Shown piece by piece: positions 31,573 to 42,720 of a stretch of DNA of 64,000 bases. Within the stretch, counting starts at the first letter, position 1. The number at the start of each line of letters is the position of its first letter. Source of the DNA: Xiphydria camelus (Eukaryota; Arthropoda; Insecta; Hymenoptera; Xiphydriidae); assembly GCA_963678675.1 (NCBI GenBank), contig OY783197.1, positions 11,962,304-12,026,303 on the forward strand. The letters run 5' to 3'. Made by a program: the position numbers and the translations under genes. A model generated the notes under the pieces. That model ran no database searches, had not been told where the DNA came from, and was given only the letters and a program-made list of their open reading frames with translations.

Positions 31573-32251
31573 TTGAAACGTCCCCTGAATCTCGTGTTTT
31601 TACTCCCAACTCAACGCGGCAAAAGATGTTTCACATCAACAATTGTTGTTTTGTTTGATGTGGTAATTAGTATTACGTCATCTCCGTACTTTTTAATTAG
31701 GGGACCTTTAATGGTTCGCATATCAGGTGGGTTCTCACCTAACAGCTCAGTCAACTCTGTCAGGGAAAACTGGCACTCTTCCGAGTTTTCTTCTAGGAAG
31801 TCGAAAATGTTATCCATGGCTTCATCAACAGTGCCACGAGTATGCTCTCCCCTCTGTAGTCCTTTACTAACAGGTCTGTACAGCTTCCTCTGGCAAAACC
31901 GATAATATCTTGCATCTAGTACAGGCAAATCGGTATCTTTTCTGAGATGCGTTCTATTATTTTCAGTGCCCATTCGTCGCCTCTTTTCACAGCTGCTTTC
32001 AATAACGTTGAAACCAGCTGCAAGTTCTCCACGGCAATCACATTATTTCTTTTTTCAGGCTTGTTTTTTTTCTGAGCTTCAATGAATTCAACAGTTATTT
32101 GCTCTCCACATAAAAAACAGTTCTCTCTGAAGTTGAACTGCTCAGTTGATCTTCTTGTAGGTCTCGCTGATCTCACTTCCTTTTCCCCACGTTGCACAGC
32201 TACTTTTATCAATTTGGGATTGGTGTATCTTTTTTGATACGCAGGGTGCAC

Positions 32252-33289
32252 TTACATCTCGCGCACTTCCTTCAGTGAACGTTCGTGTTCTTGGTTTTTT
32301 AATTTAATACTGCACGTATAAGCAGGGTTTTCACTTCTCTCTGTTTCACCAAAATTATTTCACCTTCACTCAAACTATTATTGTATATAAAGCAACGGGA
32401 ATCCACGGAGGCTCATGCACTCTCCATCATATTATTAATAATTCACTTTCGAACTGAACGCGTCACGTAACTTTTAGAACATATCTAACTCGACCGAATA
32501 GATGTGAGCGACTGACGAATAGAGGCAGTTAGTTACACATTGTAGTGCTCCGTCGCACTGAACGACGGAGTTTGGAAGGTTGATTCACAGCATCACTCAT
32601 AAATAACTCGCCGACTATAATTAATCGCGTTATCAGGGAAACGTCACATTTTGGTGAGCGTAGGTTGTTAATACCTCGGTTCCGTACCTTTCCCGGAAAG
32701 AAGGTATCGGACAGATCACCATAAGCCGTCTCCCGCGGTGACTTTAATGTCGAGCTGGCTTAAGGGGAGGAATTACGAATGCAGTCAATGGCCAATTAGG
32801 GAAAACTTAATGACAAGCATATCCAGGAATTCAATTGACTATTGATTCCCACAGTCGAGAACGAGCTTTCGGTTTTCTCGATCGTGAAGTGCGAGTCTCG
32901 GGAAATCGTAATTAATGGTACCCTCGCATTTTAGACTCGGACAGTGTACGATTAATTAAACTAGCCGAAAGATTGAAAGACATCTTCCAGTACGTTCGGT
33001 TAATTCGCATAGCCGCGTCCCCGAGGAGATCCGAGAGACTTTGATCGCGCGGCGACCGAACAGTAGCATTGGACTGATTGTGAGTTCGGTAACACTCGGG
33101 TGCACTGGCTAGACGCTAGCACAGCATACGCTAGTCTAAATGTTGTATGGATTAGGTATTTACATACAGGTCTAAAATCTGAGCGGTAAATACACGAAAT
33201 CGATAGGTAACACTTTTACAAACCATGTTTCAACGATTTGCATACATACTTATCGCATCAATTACACAGGCACACAAAAAAAAGCTCCT
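32252..33289. other. No gene seen
   Basis: About 1 kb without recognised frames or terminal repeats, apart from a small remnant of the Helitron leader (GTACCTTTCCCGGAAAG, about 32684). This is the best candidate for non-TE intergenic sequence. Confidence 0.4.
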
Positions 33290-33740
33290 GTTCCCGGAAC
33301 CAGACCAGTATATCTTTATGTTTTTGAGGTCGCTGAATCCAAATCCGATATCCGTTTGATCCGACAAGGTCAAATTCAAGGTCATTTGAAGGTCAAATGT
33401 ATTTATTCTGCCAAAAATGAATTTTTGACTGCAGATTCTGAAAGAACGGGAAGTTTTACATCAAAATATGTATTCAATTTTGTTGATAACATAACCCCCA
33501 AGGTCATTTCAAGGTCACTTTATATTATTGTATGGAAGGTTCATATGACAATTGCAAAAATAAGAAAATGTGTCTTCACGAGAATAAACTACCACGTCAA
33601 TATGTTTTCGAGGTCACTGAGTTAGAATCCGAGATTCGTTTGCCACCAGTATGTCAGGGTCAAGTTCATTTCAAGGTCAAATCCAGCAAAAATGTTCAAA
33701 TCTTTCCGCATCATCACTCCGTTATATTTTTGGAGTCGCT
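33290..33740 (-). repeat. Inverted copy of the GACCTTGAAATGACC repeat
   Basis: Reverse complement of 4646-5075 and 3820-3925 in the same order (GATTTGGATTCAGCGACCTC, CAGAATCTGCAGTCAAAAAT). It follows the stop of transposase-like copy 2, as in copy 1. Confidence 0.7.
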
Positions 33741-34374
33741 GGAACGTGCATTTTGTATTTCACTCTGCTACTTCTTCATCGTTTCGCCTTCTTTTATAAC
33801 GTACTCGTTTATTCTCAAAAGATCTGTGCAAGGGATTTCTCTTGCGTTTTTTTTCCTTTTTCCGCGCTTTCTCTCTGCAACATCCAACAGAAATCTGCAA
33901 TCATGTTTTCATCCCATCTACCCTGAAATCTTCGTTCTACATCTTTAAAATCTTGGTGGAAACGTTCTCCTTGTTCTTCACTGAAATTGCCAACGTTATC
34001 TGGAAATTCGTCCACATGACTGTCCATCATATGTAATTTTAAACTAATGTTACATTCCAATCTCCTGAAATTCTCAACCATGTCAGATATTATTTTGTTG
34101 TAGTCCGAGATCTTATGATTGGCTAGAAAATTACTACATACTTTCTTGAAGCTGACCCACGCATTCTTCTCAATAGAGCTCATTTGAGTTACGAAGTGAT
34201 TGTCTCTAAACATTTTTCTGATCTGAGGTCCATCGAATACTCCCGCGCCTACTTTAGCATCAGATAGACCTGGAAATTGATCTCGTAAGTATTTATAACA
34301 ATCGCTTTCTTTATTCAACGCTTTGACGAATTGTTTCATGAGTCCTAACTTTATATGTAATGGAGGTATCAATA

Positions 34375-35594
34375 CCGTAAAGGGGGGCTTCTTTGTGACT
34401 AGCGGGGTAACTTTGTGACGAGTGTCCGATCTTGCTTAATTAGAATCTCGCGCTGCGACCGTAAGTCATAGACCAACGAGAATTGCAGCATATTGTCGCG
34501 TACGGTTGCGCGCCACCTAGCGGTCAAGAGCTGAAGTTCCTGCGCATTGCTTCGGTTTGCCTGGTGATTCTGCGCGAAATTGCCGATGTGATTGTTAGAA
34601 GAAAAGTTGCGGAACTTTACCCCGTAAGAGAGTGGGTTATTACTATTTTACGGATAAAAGAGGTAAATACTCTTGTACATTAATGTGTTCTCTACAACAT
34701 ACTATAAAATCAAGTAAGTATGATGTATAGTGTCCGAACTGCAGGTGAATTTGTAAAAAGTCGGTACTTTGCGGGGTAACTTTGTGACGGTGCTCTTTTG
34801 TCACAAAGTGACGACGAAAGTGACACTTCAAGTTATTCACTGCGGGAGTCCAGCTTAAGTTCTTTGGAAAGAGACGCGTTTTCGGATCCGGTCGAAGATC
34901 AGTCTGCACCACCCATAGTTCCTGGCGATGACGCTCATGTCTCTTACAATGTAGACGAGTACGTCGTGGTAAACTTCGAGAACGAGCTGTATCCCGGTCA
35001 AGTCACGGAAGTAACACCTGAGGGCTACATTGTCTCCATCATGGAGAAAACAAAGAAGAGCTAGAAATGGCCAACACCAAAGCACGCCATCCTCTATTCA
35101 AAAGAAAAAGTGCTCTTCAGGATCGAACCGCCGATGAAAATCGGCAGAAGGGGATTGTTCCATATCTCCGAACTGGACTAACCTGTCGCTAGAACCTCGT
35201 TAGACCCCCTATTATAGAGCCGGTATACCTCATTTTCAGCTCAAAAGTATTGCGTTATTTTTACCTTAACAAAGTTTTCACATCGTATTGTGTATTTCAT
35301 ACGTCTTAATAAACTCTTTATGGGATTACATAGTGATAGAGTTACTTATCCCATGCAATTTAAGCCGAAAACTGACTTGTCACAAAATAACCCCGCACTA
35401 TGAGGTAACATTGTGATAGCTATAAACGGAAATTCCCACGTGACTGTTTCGAATATCGATATACACTACACACAATTATTTAGAAGAAAGATACAGCTAC
35501 TCAAAATACTTAGTAATGCCTGTTTGCGAAACGCATGTTAAAGAGACAGAGGAAAAAACTTCAAAAGTTGTCACAAAGAAGCCCCCCTTTACGG
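34375..35594. mobile_element. pogo-like internally deleted element, 1,220 bp, TA duplication
   Basis: Ends are perfect inverted repeats CCGTAAAGGGGGGCTTCTTT / complement, continuing through TGTGAC; TA flanks both sides (34373-34374, 35595-35596). Removing the element and one TA restores the transposase-like frame. The phrase TTTGTGAC is repeated several times near both ends. It contains only the C-terminal tail of a transposase (34798-35181), so it is a deletion derivative moved in trans. Confidence 0.85.
34798..35181 (+). pseudogene. C-terminal tail of a pogo/jerky-type transposase
   Basis: Acidic serine-rich start (SQSDDESDTSSYSLRES), then YNVDEYVVVNFENELYPGQV and GYIVSIMEK; a TAG at 35062-35064 replaces what is probably Trp, and the frame goes on with KWPTPKHAILYSKEKV and IEPPMKIGRRGLFHISELD to 35181. 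This SH3-like tail module follows the DDE domain in many insect pogo-type proteins. HTH, CENP-B and DDE domains are absent. No ATG is visible; the open frame begins after a stop at 34777. Confidence 0.6.
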
Positions 35595-35920
35595 TACCTT
35601 CTTTGAATCTATCAACGGCTGCTGTAAGATATTGTCGGATCCTACAACGAAGTATGTTCTAGGTTCCCAAACCTTTTTCACATAATGATTTTGTTTATCT
35701 CTACTATCCCATTTACAAAGATAACACGGTTTTTTTGTATAGCCAGATTGCTGTCCCAGAGAATCATTGTGAGGATTTTAAAATCTCCGCAAACTTGCCA
35801 TTTGTGGTCATCATATTTTATTGCTGCTAATAGAGTTTTCAAACATTCATACGATTCATTCATAACAGTCGAATGCGCAACTAGTGCAGGATAATTAGAC
35901 ATTGACCCGGACATTTAAAA

Positions 35921-36200
35921 TAACAAGGTAAAAATTGGTGAAAATGATGAGTATAGTGTTCTGATTGATATCCCAAAATTCCCAAAAAATTTATCTTGGG
36001 AAAAATCCGCCATTTTGAAAAAATCACCGTTATCTTGGATTTGTCGAGTTTTAAGCATAGCGACTGAACCGATCATCAGATTATATTCGTTTTTGCGCCA
36101 AATTACTTCATTTAGGCTACGGTATCTTCGAAAATACTAAAATTAATAAATATAGAACAATTTTGGTGCTCGAGAAAGAATATTATTTATTTAAATGCTA
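35921..36200. other. No gene seen
   Basis: Short AT-rich spacer without recognised features. Confidence 0.4.
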
Positions 36201-36920
36201 TTAACGTAGCTGCTGCGCCTTTCTGCATATCTCCACGGCGAATAGAAGACCGGTGTAAATCGTAGTAGGATTGGAAGGCGAAAGGTTGACGAACAGCAAT
36301 GGAAGAACTTTAGTGGTCTTGAACTCTTCTTTAGAACTTACTGCGTCCATAAATCCATTCCAGCCAGGCCCTAGAGTTTCTCGGAGGTGGTATCCCCACA
36401 TCTACAGCATATCAATGAGATTGGCTTCCTTGGCTGAGGCAGGTTCTGGAAGAGCAGCACTAACGTCTTCCGCAACGATAAGTGCTGTACCGATTCTGGG
36501 TTTTTCATAAGGTACCAACTCCATTGTACCTAGAGACCTCAACTCTGCTGTCGGAAGTGATTGGTTAGTTCTTGACATCGGATCTCTTGCCTTAATGGCT
36601 TTTGAAGGCGTTATGTACCTTATCCCTCCCATGTCGTGAAAGGTGCCATGACCATCTAAAGTCCTCACGTTGTGATCAGCATTGTCGAATACAAACTGTA
36701 CAAATGCACCTTTGTCCACTGATGGCTCACTGTTCCGTGCAACTGCATCCTCAAAACGAATCGTTTCCGAGTACGACGCACATACACCAAGTCTGGAAAG
36801 CATATCAAGTAACAGCCTCGAGCCATATCGTCGATGAAGGATGACTCCTACTCCAAGTTGTAAAGGAGAAACGAACGAACGTGGTCGGGCAGCAGCAACT
36901 ATCGAATGTGCGATTGTTGT
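36201..36920 (-). pseudogene. TE-borne protein of the FCG.../DNxDHN family, C-terminal half
   Basis: Minus strand: TTIAHSIVAAARPRSFVSPL, LQLGVGVILHRRYGSRLLLD, then LGVCASYSETIRFEDAVARN, GAFVQFVFDNADHNVRTLDG and TFHDMGGI (36803-36580). After a single TAG at about 36402 (probably an original Trp) it continues with MWGYHLRETLGPGWNGFM and VNLSPSNPTTIYTGLLFAVE to 36201. Well preserved: one stop in 230 codons. It matches the C-terminal half of the family whose N-terminal half is at 29675-32251, but order and position show they are different copies. It ends at 36920 against a Helitron fragment. Confidence 0.6.
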
Positions 36921-36927
36921 GGCTTTT

Positions 36928-37190
36928 CTTTACATTTAATGCCCATAAAAAAATTCATATTGAATTCAATAAAAAAGTTAAGAACAATCCTTTCGGCTCT
37001 TTATGCTCTGTATGTGATCGTTTATGGTTCAAGGACGACTTGAAATATGCTGATAAAACATGACAAATTATTGAAGTGTTGATCCAGAAATTTATATTTA
37101 AAAAAAACAAAATGTGTGGCCGCCACACGCGGAAGAAGTGAAACTTCGATACTGATGGGTAGAAAAGAAAACTAAACAAGTAATCAACAA
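36928..37190 (+). pseudogene. Helitron N-terminal fragment (CxxC-RLWF), copy A
   Basis: Reads KIHIEFNKKVKNNPFGSLC, then CSVCDRLWFKDDLKYADKT before a stop, typical of the cysteine-rich N-terminal region of Helitron Rep/helicase proteins. It ends in GTGTGGCCGCCACACGCGGA, a hairpin-like sequence seen also at 46262 and 52961. It forms one arm of an inverted pair with 37306-37560. Confidence 0.6.
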
Positions 37191-37305
37191 TAGTACCTAC
37201 TACCATGACATTTTTATTATGCCATGGTATTGCTATTTTTCTAACCATATTTGAACTACATTATCTTGAAATGTCATGGTATTACTATTGTTATTACTTG
37301 TTTAG

Positions 37306-37860
37306 TTTTCTTTATAGTTTTCTTTTCTACCCATCATTATCGAAGTTTCACTTCACGCGGCCACGCGGTTTGGTTTTTTTTAAAAATAGATTTCTGGATC
37401 AACACTTTTCAATAATTTGTCGTATGTTTTATCAGCATTTTTCAAGTCGTCCTTGAACCATAAACGATAACATATAGAGCATACCGAGCCAAAAGGATTG
37501 TTCTTAAATTTTTTATTGAATTCAATATGAATTTTTGTATGGGTATTAAATTTAGTGTAAGGAACATCATGTTCATGGGATGTACTTTCGACGACATTGG
37601 ATCCTCCAGCAACTTGAAAATCTTCTGCATTCTTCAGTGTTTTGGACTGTTGTTGATCTACATTAGCAGATACGTCAATATTTGCTTGTATTAATTCTAT
37701 TCTCTCTCTCCATTCTCGAATTCATTCTGCATTAGTTCTAGCCGGTGCCTTCGTTATAACTTTTTTTATTGCACGTTGCCTGCCACGATACTCTTTTCAC
37801 CGTTGTTTTGTTGTTTTTGCCATAATAATTATAAATCAACACACACGAAAGAATGTTTAG
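37306..37860 (-). pseudogene. Helitron N-terminal region with basic start, copy B
   Basis: Minus strand from 37826: MAKTTKQR, a stop, KEYRGRQRAIKKVITKAPAR, then a linker (VDQQQSKTLKNAEDFQV) and KIHIEFNKKFKNNPFG, CSICYRLWFKDDLKNADKTY, LLKSVDPEIYF. This is the longest reading of the MAKT ORF and joins it to the CxxC-RLWF motif, which is why I assign the MAKT family to Helitrons. Upstream (37860-37960 and 38125-38390) are pieces of the same 5' leader. Confidence 0.65.
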
Positions 37861-37960
37861 TATTCATTGACGTTTACTGTTCGGGCGCCGTGAGATTAAT
37901 GTTAGATTTCCGCGGGGTCGTAAATCCCGAAGATACTCGTTCGTGACATGGCTAGTTACC

Positions 37961-38948
37961 AAACATACCGCAAGGCGAATTTTAAGCTCTCGGCTATTTT
38001 TTAACCTGTTGACCGGGGAATAAACTTTTGTTCAACTCGTTTCCGTGAATAGCGCTCACGTGACAGATTGCGAAAACGTAAACAATATGCTCGCATATAA
38101 CCACGCTAGGTTAATAGATAAGAACTACATAAAACTAAATGCGTTCAAAATATTACGGCAAATTTCCACGACGAAAAATGTCGTCATGCCCATTGCAGTA
38201 GTAGTTCGTGTATGACGAAATATTTCGTCATACCCACTTAACAGGCTAATTGAACGCGTGGTGAGGTAGTTTAAACCCATCGGTTGGTTGAAATGAATTA
38301 ACACTGCACTCACAATACTTACTGCTGATATGTTGAATTTATGAGATACAGTAGTTTGTGATTTCACCTTGGTTTACACTTAGTTATTTCGAATGAACTA
38401 TATACGATACACTACACTGACGTCTTCGAGATACAGGGGATCGATTGCCCTGATGATAAAGGATGAGATTCAGACGAAGACGAACCGTCTAATTACAAGT
38501 TAGATCATTTGCATACTGAATGAACTGTATACGTTTGGCGGTACACTTCGTTATATGCATTGATTAACACGCATTTAGTTGCGACTTATATATCTTACAT
38601 CTAACAGTAATTGCAAGACAGTGGGGATAGCATAGGTTGATGTGGTGCGCTCTGATTGGCTAGAGGAGGAATGATGGTGGAATAAAAGATGACGCTGGGT
38701 ATTTTCCGAGGCCCATGGCTAATGGGCAAGGGTATGATGCTAGGTATTTCCTGAGTTCTGTACCTAACGGTTAAGAGTACCGGATGCTCGTTTCTGACCA
38801 TAAGGATGGGTCAGGCTACCTCGAATGGTGAATTGATCCTTTGTGTCTGTATGAGCCAGGTATTAAGTTTTTCCAATTGGTCATCTATTGAATTCGTCAT
38901 TCTCCCCTTTACAAAGCTGATTTAGCATTCGACGAATAGCGATATCGA
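37961..38948 (-). repeat. Diverged Helitron leader piece and unassigned sequence
   Basis: 38230-38390 matches 40140-40270 (TTAACACTGCACT.ACAATA.T, GAGATACAGTAGTTTG). The rest, 38390-38948, holds no recognised frame. Confidence 0.45.
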
Positions 38949-39410
38949 TTAACACGTTAAGCGCCACAATAGAATCTGAAAATCCGGTGTACTGGGCCAA
39001 ACTGTTATTATTGTTAAACTCGCTTGTTTTTAGCTTCAGTTTAACATATTGACTTGATTTTTTTCTCAAATCCTATGATTCTCTTCTTTTTTTATTTTCT
39101 TTCCGAGATACTTGTTATATGTCGCGCGGCCCCCTGAACAGGCGGGCCGCGTGGCATATAAGTCACGTCGCGCTTTTTGCAAGTCAAGACTCGCTTGTAG
39201 TCGTAAATTTACGGACCAACATCAAAGTCTGGTCTCTTCGACCACGTACTTTCGGCTTCCATAAGAAAATCAAATTAGCGAGGCACACGTCCTACGTTAC
39301 GCGGTCAAATAGAACTGCCAGCAATGAGACATAGCGTGTGTGTCGCGAGGCCCAAAGTGCCAAATGAGGTACGACACGCGCCTTATGTCTCACGGCGCTT
39401 AACGTGTTAA
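38949..39410. mobile_element. TTAA-flanked MITE, 462 bp
   Basis: TTAA at 38949-38952 and 39407-39410; inner ends CACGTTAAGCGCCAC and TGTCTCACGGCGCTTAACGTG give an inverted repeat of about 13 bp. The interior is GC-richer around 39120-39160 and non-coding. piggyBac-type by duplication and length. Confidence 0.75.
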
Positions 39411-39419
39411 AATAGGTAC

Positions 39420-40545
39420 CGCGCGAGAGGGGCGGTAATTAACCTTTCCGGGAAAGGTGCGGGGCTGCGAACGCATTTGCAGCCTAGATTCGCCGAAACA
39501 TACCAATTGCATTGCCATTGTGACCGATGGTGAGATTACCTCTAGATTAGCGTTACTTAGGTCGCGACAGTAAGAACCGATATTTTGAATTCCGTCTATC
39601 GTTTGATGGAACATTTACGAAATTGAAGAAACTTATTTTTACACGTTGCCTGTCACTATACTCTTTTGACCGTTCTGTTGCTGTTTTTGCTATAATAATT
39701 ATAAATTAATACACACACGAAAGAATGTTCAGTGTTCATTGACGCTTACAAAATTGAAGTTTATAATTTTGTTGTTTTACTATTTTTTATTATTTAAAGG
39801 TCAATCATATTTATTCAATGTTTATTTATCATATTGTTCGGTCGAGGTACTATTGGAAATAGGGGAGTCCGGAATTAAGTATTATAAAAGCACTGTGTTT
39901 TCACTACCAAAAATATTCTTTATTAAAATGCGCCTGGAAGACACATCTTTACTTTTTCACACTCCCCAGAGAACTGACTAAAAGGGCATACGGGTATCAT
40001 GATCTGGAACATCGATGACTAGTTTCTTTCATTGGTCCTCTTAATAAGTTAATAATTCTAACAGGTGCGATAAAGCTTAGATCTCCTTGGGGTTGTAAAT
40101 CCCGAAGACATACTGCATGACGCGACTAGTGATCGAACACGTGGAGAGATGGATTTAAACCGTATTGGTTAGTTCAAATGACTTAACACTGCACTTACAA
40201 TATTACTGGTGATATATTGGATTCAAAGAGATACAGTAGTTCGGTGATTCAACCGTGGTTTAGAATTAGATACACTGCAAGGTTATTTTGAAGGAAAGGT
40301 GTGGGACTGTGAATGCATTCGCAACCCACGTTCGCCAAAACATACCGCCCGCCTCGCCGTTGCGGTAACAAAAATTGATCACTGTAGGGACCGTGCTATG
40401 CACGGTCGAGAGTGGTGCAGTGGGGTACGGCCGAGAACGCTGAGTGAGGCACCGTCGAGAGCGCTGGGGTGTGAATTTCGTTACGATATTTTCGTTACAC
40501 CTCGTGCGATTGAACTACCCTCAGCAAAGAAGTTTCACTTCAAAA
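39420..40545 (-). mobile_element. Helitron-like 5' region, inverted copies
   Basis: 39420-39600 (leader piece), then 39640-40545 in minus orientation: a decayed MAKT ORF (IAKTATERSKEYSDRQRVK, about 39693-39640), the leader, and AAGAAGTTTCACTTCAAAAA at about 40528 marking the element's 5' edge. Equivalent to 26730-27930. Confidence 0.65.
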
Positions 40546-41081
40546 ACGCGCGTATTTGAATGCAACGTTATGTCACATTTTCAAAGCAATCGGCTGAGAA
40601 CTTTCGGATATTTAAAAGATACATTTTTATTTATTTACCCCCTTAAGGTAGTAGGTATATAAATAGTAGGTATATAAAAACACACTTGTATTCGACTGCA
40701 ACCTTGTATCAAAATTTCAAAGCAATCGGTGAAGAACTTTCGGAGATCTTAGATTTTGAAAAAAACGAACATTACATTTTCATTTATATAGATTAAAAAA
40801 TGTATTCGTCTTTTTTATTTCAGTAGAAGGATTGAATCTGCACTTGCCTGCAACGTGGGTACTTACGCAGCCATCAAAATGTCTGGAAAGTCTACAACAT
40901 CGGAGCGACGGTGGGTACGACACTGGATTTAATTTGTTGGTATTAATATTCCAACAAAGGTAGTACTTCTTTCTTAAACGCGCGCGGTAATTCTCTCGTC
41001 AAATTTCTGTAGCCGAAGACATTATGTACTTATTTCGTAAAGTTAAGCAATTAATTCACTGTGATCATCTCGTTCGATCCA
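40546..41081. repeat. TTTCAAAGCAATCGG repeat
   Basis: Two versions of a unit containing TTTCAAAGCAATCGGTGAAG (40576 and 40707), separated by a duplicated GTAGGTATATAAA, run into TTCATTTATATAGATT at about 40795. This end type is frequent in insect Helitron or non-LTR debris. No coding sequence. Confidence 0.45.
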
Positions 41082-41244
41082 TTAACACGTTGACTACCAC
41101 TGACGGAAAATTCCATCGACCTTGGATGTATTGAGGTGCCACCGACGGAATTTACCGTCGGCAGCCTGTTGTTATAATACAGTAAATAAATTGCATGGCA
41201 CCGGTGCATGTGGTCAAAAAATGGACCGGTAGTCAACGTGTTAA
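41082..41244. mobile_element. TTAA-flanked MITE, 163 bp
   Basis: TTAA at both ends (41082-41085, 41241-41244), 13 bp perfect terminal inverted repeats CACGTTGACTACC/GGTAGTCAACGTG, internal GACGGAA...TTCCGTC-like inverted units. piggyBac-type MITE. Confidence 0.85.
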
Positions 41245-41449
41245 CGTGCTACATACACCTAGACGGCCTGAAAAATGTATTACTTTCGATAATTTTTTTG
41301 ATGTGTAAACATCTATGCTATGGCTCTACGGTGGGACCTTCCTGGGAAATCGAGCGTCAGACGTAAGCCGTGTACATGTGACTGCGTCAGTGTGTGTGTG
41401 GCGCTACTGCGCATACTATTCGCGCAAGCTGGATTATCTCAACGGGAAA

Positions 41450-42720
41450 ACATTTTAGAGAAAAATGTTTGATACAAAACTTTAAGGATTTTCCCGTAGC
41501 TACCCAGTGGTCGTATTGGATTTGACCTTGACCGTGACCTTTAAGGTAATATCAAATGCCTTCCTAAACCGTTCATCCGATTGCGATGAAACTTTGGGGA
41601 ATGGCTGGACGCATGCCCGCGAAGGTTTCTGAGTTATAGTAAATCTTATACAGGGTGTTCAAAAAGTACCGGTACTGATGATTATTATGCCTTCCTAAAC
41701 CGTTCATCCGATTGCGATGAAAAGTTGGGGAATGGTTGGACGCATGCCCGCGAAGGTTTCTGAGTTAGTAAATCTTATACAGGGTGTTCAAAAAGTACCG
41801 GTACGGATGATTATTATGCCTTCCTAAACCGTTCATCCGATTGCGACGAAAATTTGGGGAACAGTTGGACGCATATCCGCGAAGATTTGAGTTAGTAAAT
41901 CGTATACAGGGTGTTCAAAAAGTACCGGTACGGATGATTATTATGCCTTCATAAACCGTTCATCCGATTGCGATGAAACTTTGGGGAATGGTTGGACACA
42001 TGCCCGCGAAGGTTTCTGAGTTAGTAAATCTTATAAAAGGTGTTCAGAAAGTACCGGTACTGATGATTATTATGCCTTCCTAAACCGTTCATCCGATTGC
42101 GATGAAAAGTTGGGAAATGGTTGGACGCATGCCCGCGAAGGTTTCTGAGTTAGTAAATCTTATACAGGGTGTTCAAAAAGTACCGGTACGGATGATTATT
42201 ATGCCTTCCTAAACCGTTCATCCGATTGCGATGAAACTTTGGGGAATGGTTGGACGCATGCCCGCGAAGGTTTCTGAGTTAGTAAATCTTATACAGGGTG
42301 TTCAAAAAGTAACGGTACGGATGATTATTATGCCTTCCTAAACCGTTCATCCGATTGCGATGAAAATTTGGGGAACAGTTGGACGCATATCCGCGAAGGT
42401 TTCTGAGTTAGTAAATCTTATAAAATCTTATATTAATATAGTAATCTTCAAAAAGTCGAACTATACTAGACCTAAATTTGATCTCCGCTGACAATAAAGG
42501 TAACATGACAAAAATGGTCAAGGACACATTTGAACGTGAAAAAAAAATTAATTTGACCTTGATATAACCTTGAAGGTCATGGTCAAGGTCAAATCCAATA
42601 TGACCATTGCGTAGCCCGGGAAAAATACTAAAAGTTTTGTATTAAAAATGTATTTAAACAATGGTGGACGGACAAAATCAATCCACAATCTACCCGTGCG
42701 AAGCCGGGACGGGCTGCTAG
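41450..42720 (+). mobile_element. Helitron 3' part with tandem array and terminal hairpin
   Basis: The 3' end has a hairpin CCCGT...ACGGG (42693-42713) followed by CTG and CTAG at 42717-42720, then T: the Helitron 3' signature (hairpin, CTRR, insertion before T). Sequence at 41455-41550 recurs inverted at 42585-42655 (both with CCAATA/TATTGG and GTCAAGGTCA elements). The 5' TC end was not located; the element may begin near 41430. Confidence 0.7.
41553..42425 (+). repeat. Tandem repeat, 129 bp unit, seven copies
   Basis: TGCCTTCCTAAACCGTTCAT recurs with starts at about 41557, 41688, 41817, 41944, 42073, 42202 and 42331 (spacings 127 to 131 bp, one copy with ATAAACC). Each unit also has CGCATGCCCGCGAAGG and, except at the edges, ACAGGGTGTTCAAAAAGTAC. 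Confidence 0.9.

Larger units (their letters stand above)
29675..32251 (-). pseudogene. TE-borne protein of the FCG.../DNxDHN family, N-terminal half, broken by insertions
   Basis: Minus strand, N to C: NFRENCFLCGEQ (about 32130), AVKRGDEWALKIIERI, then in a second frame LDARYYRFCQRKLYR (about 31900), DNIFDFLEENSEECQFSL, IKGPLIKKYGDDVILIT (about 31690); after a block of inserted elements (about 30000-31620), YKILSDAWYAEQKSDPQEER, VVKAEADIIRENIR and IPNSLKTYMETVI (29960-29740). The order matches a large family of uncharacterised repeat proteins found in arthropods and molluscs, whose C-terminal half is seen separately at 36201-36920. Function unknown to me. Confidence 0.55.
33815..35920 (-). 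pseudogene. CxxC/GDLK transposase-like protein, copy 2, split by a pogo-like element
   Basis: Right part (35920-35597): YPALVAHSTVMNESYECLK, KWQVCGDFKI (second putative Asp), then after a frameshift PCYLCKWDSRDKQNHY and GSDNILQQPLIDSKKV. Left part (34372-33815): IPPLHIKLGLMKQFV, VFDGPQIRKMF, LECNISLKLHMMDSHVDEFP and NFSEEQGERFHQDF (putative Glu), ending LAQIF at a stop. Compared with copy 1 it is better preserved at the C-terminus but lacks the N-terminal zinc-finger region and FMDSS. The interruption at KKV/LIPP is exactly one 1,220 bp TA-flanked insertion. Confidence 0.75.

Noticed and set aside
41553..42425. Regular repeats considered as a CRISPR array
   Set aside because: Units are 129 bp, contiguous and nearly identical throughout, with no variable spacers, in a eukaryotic context.
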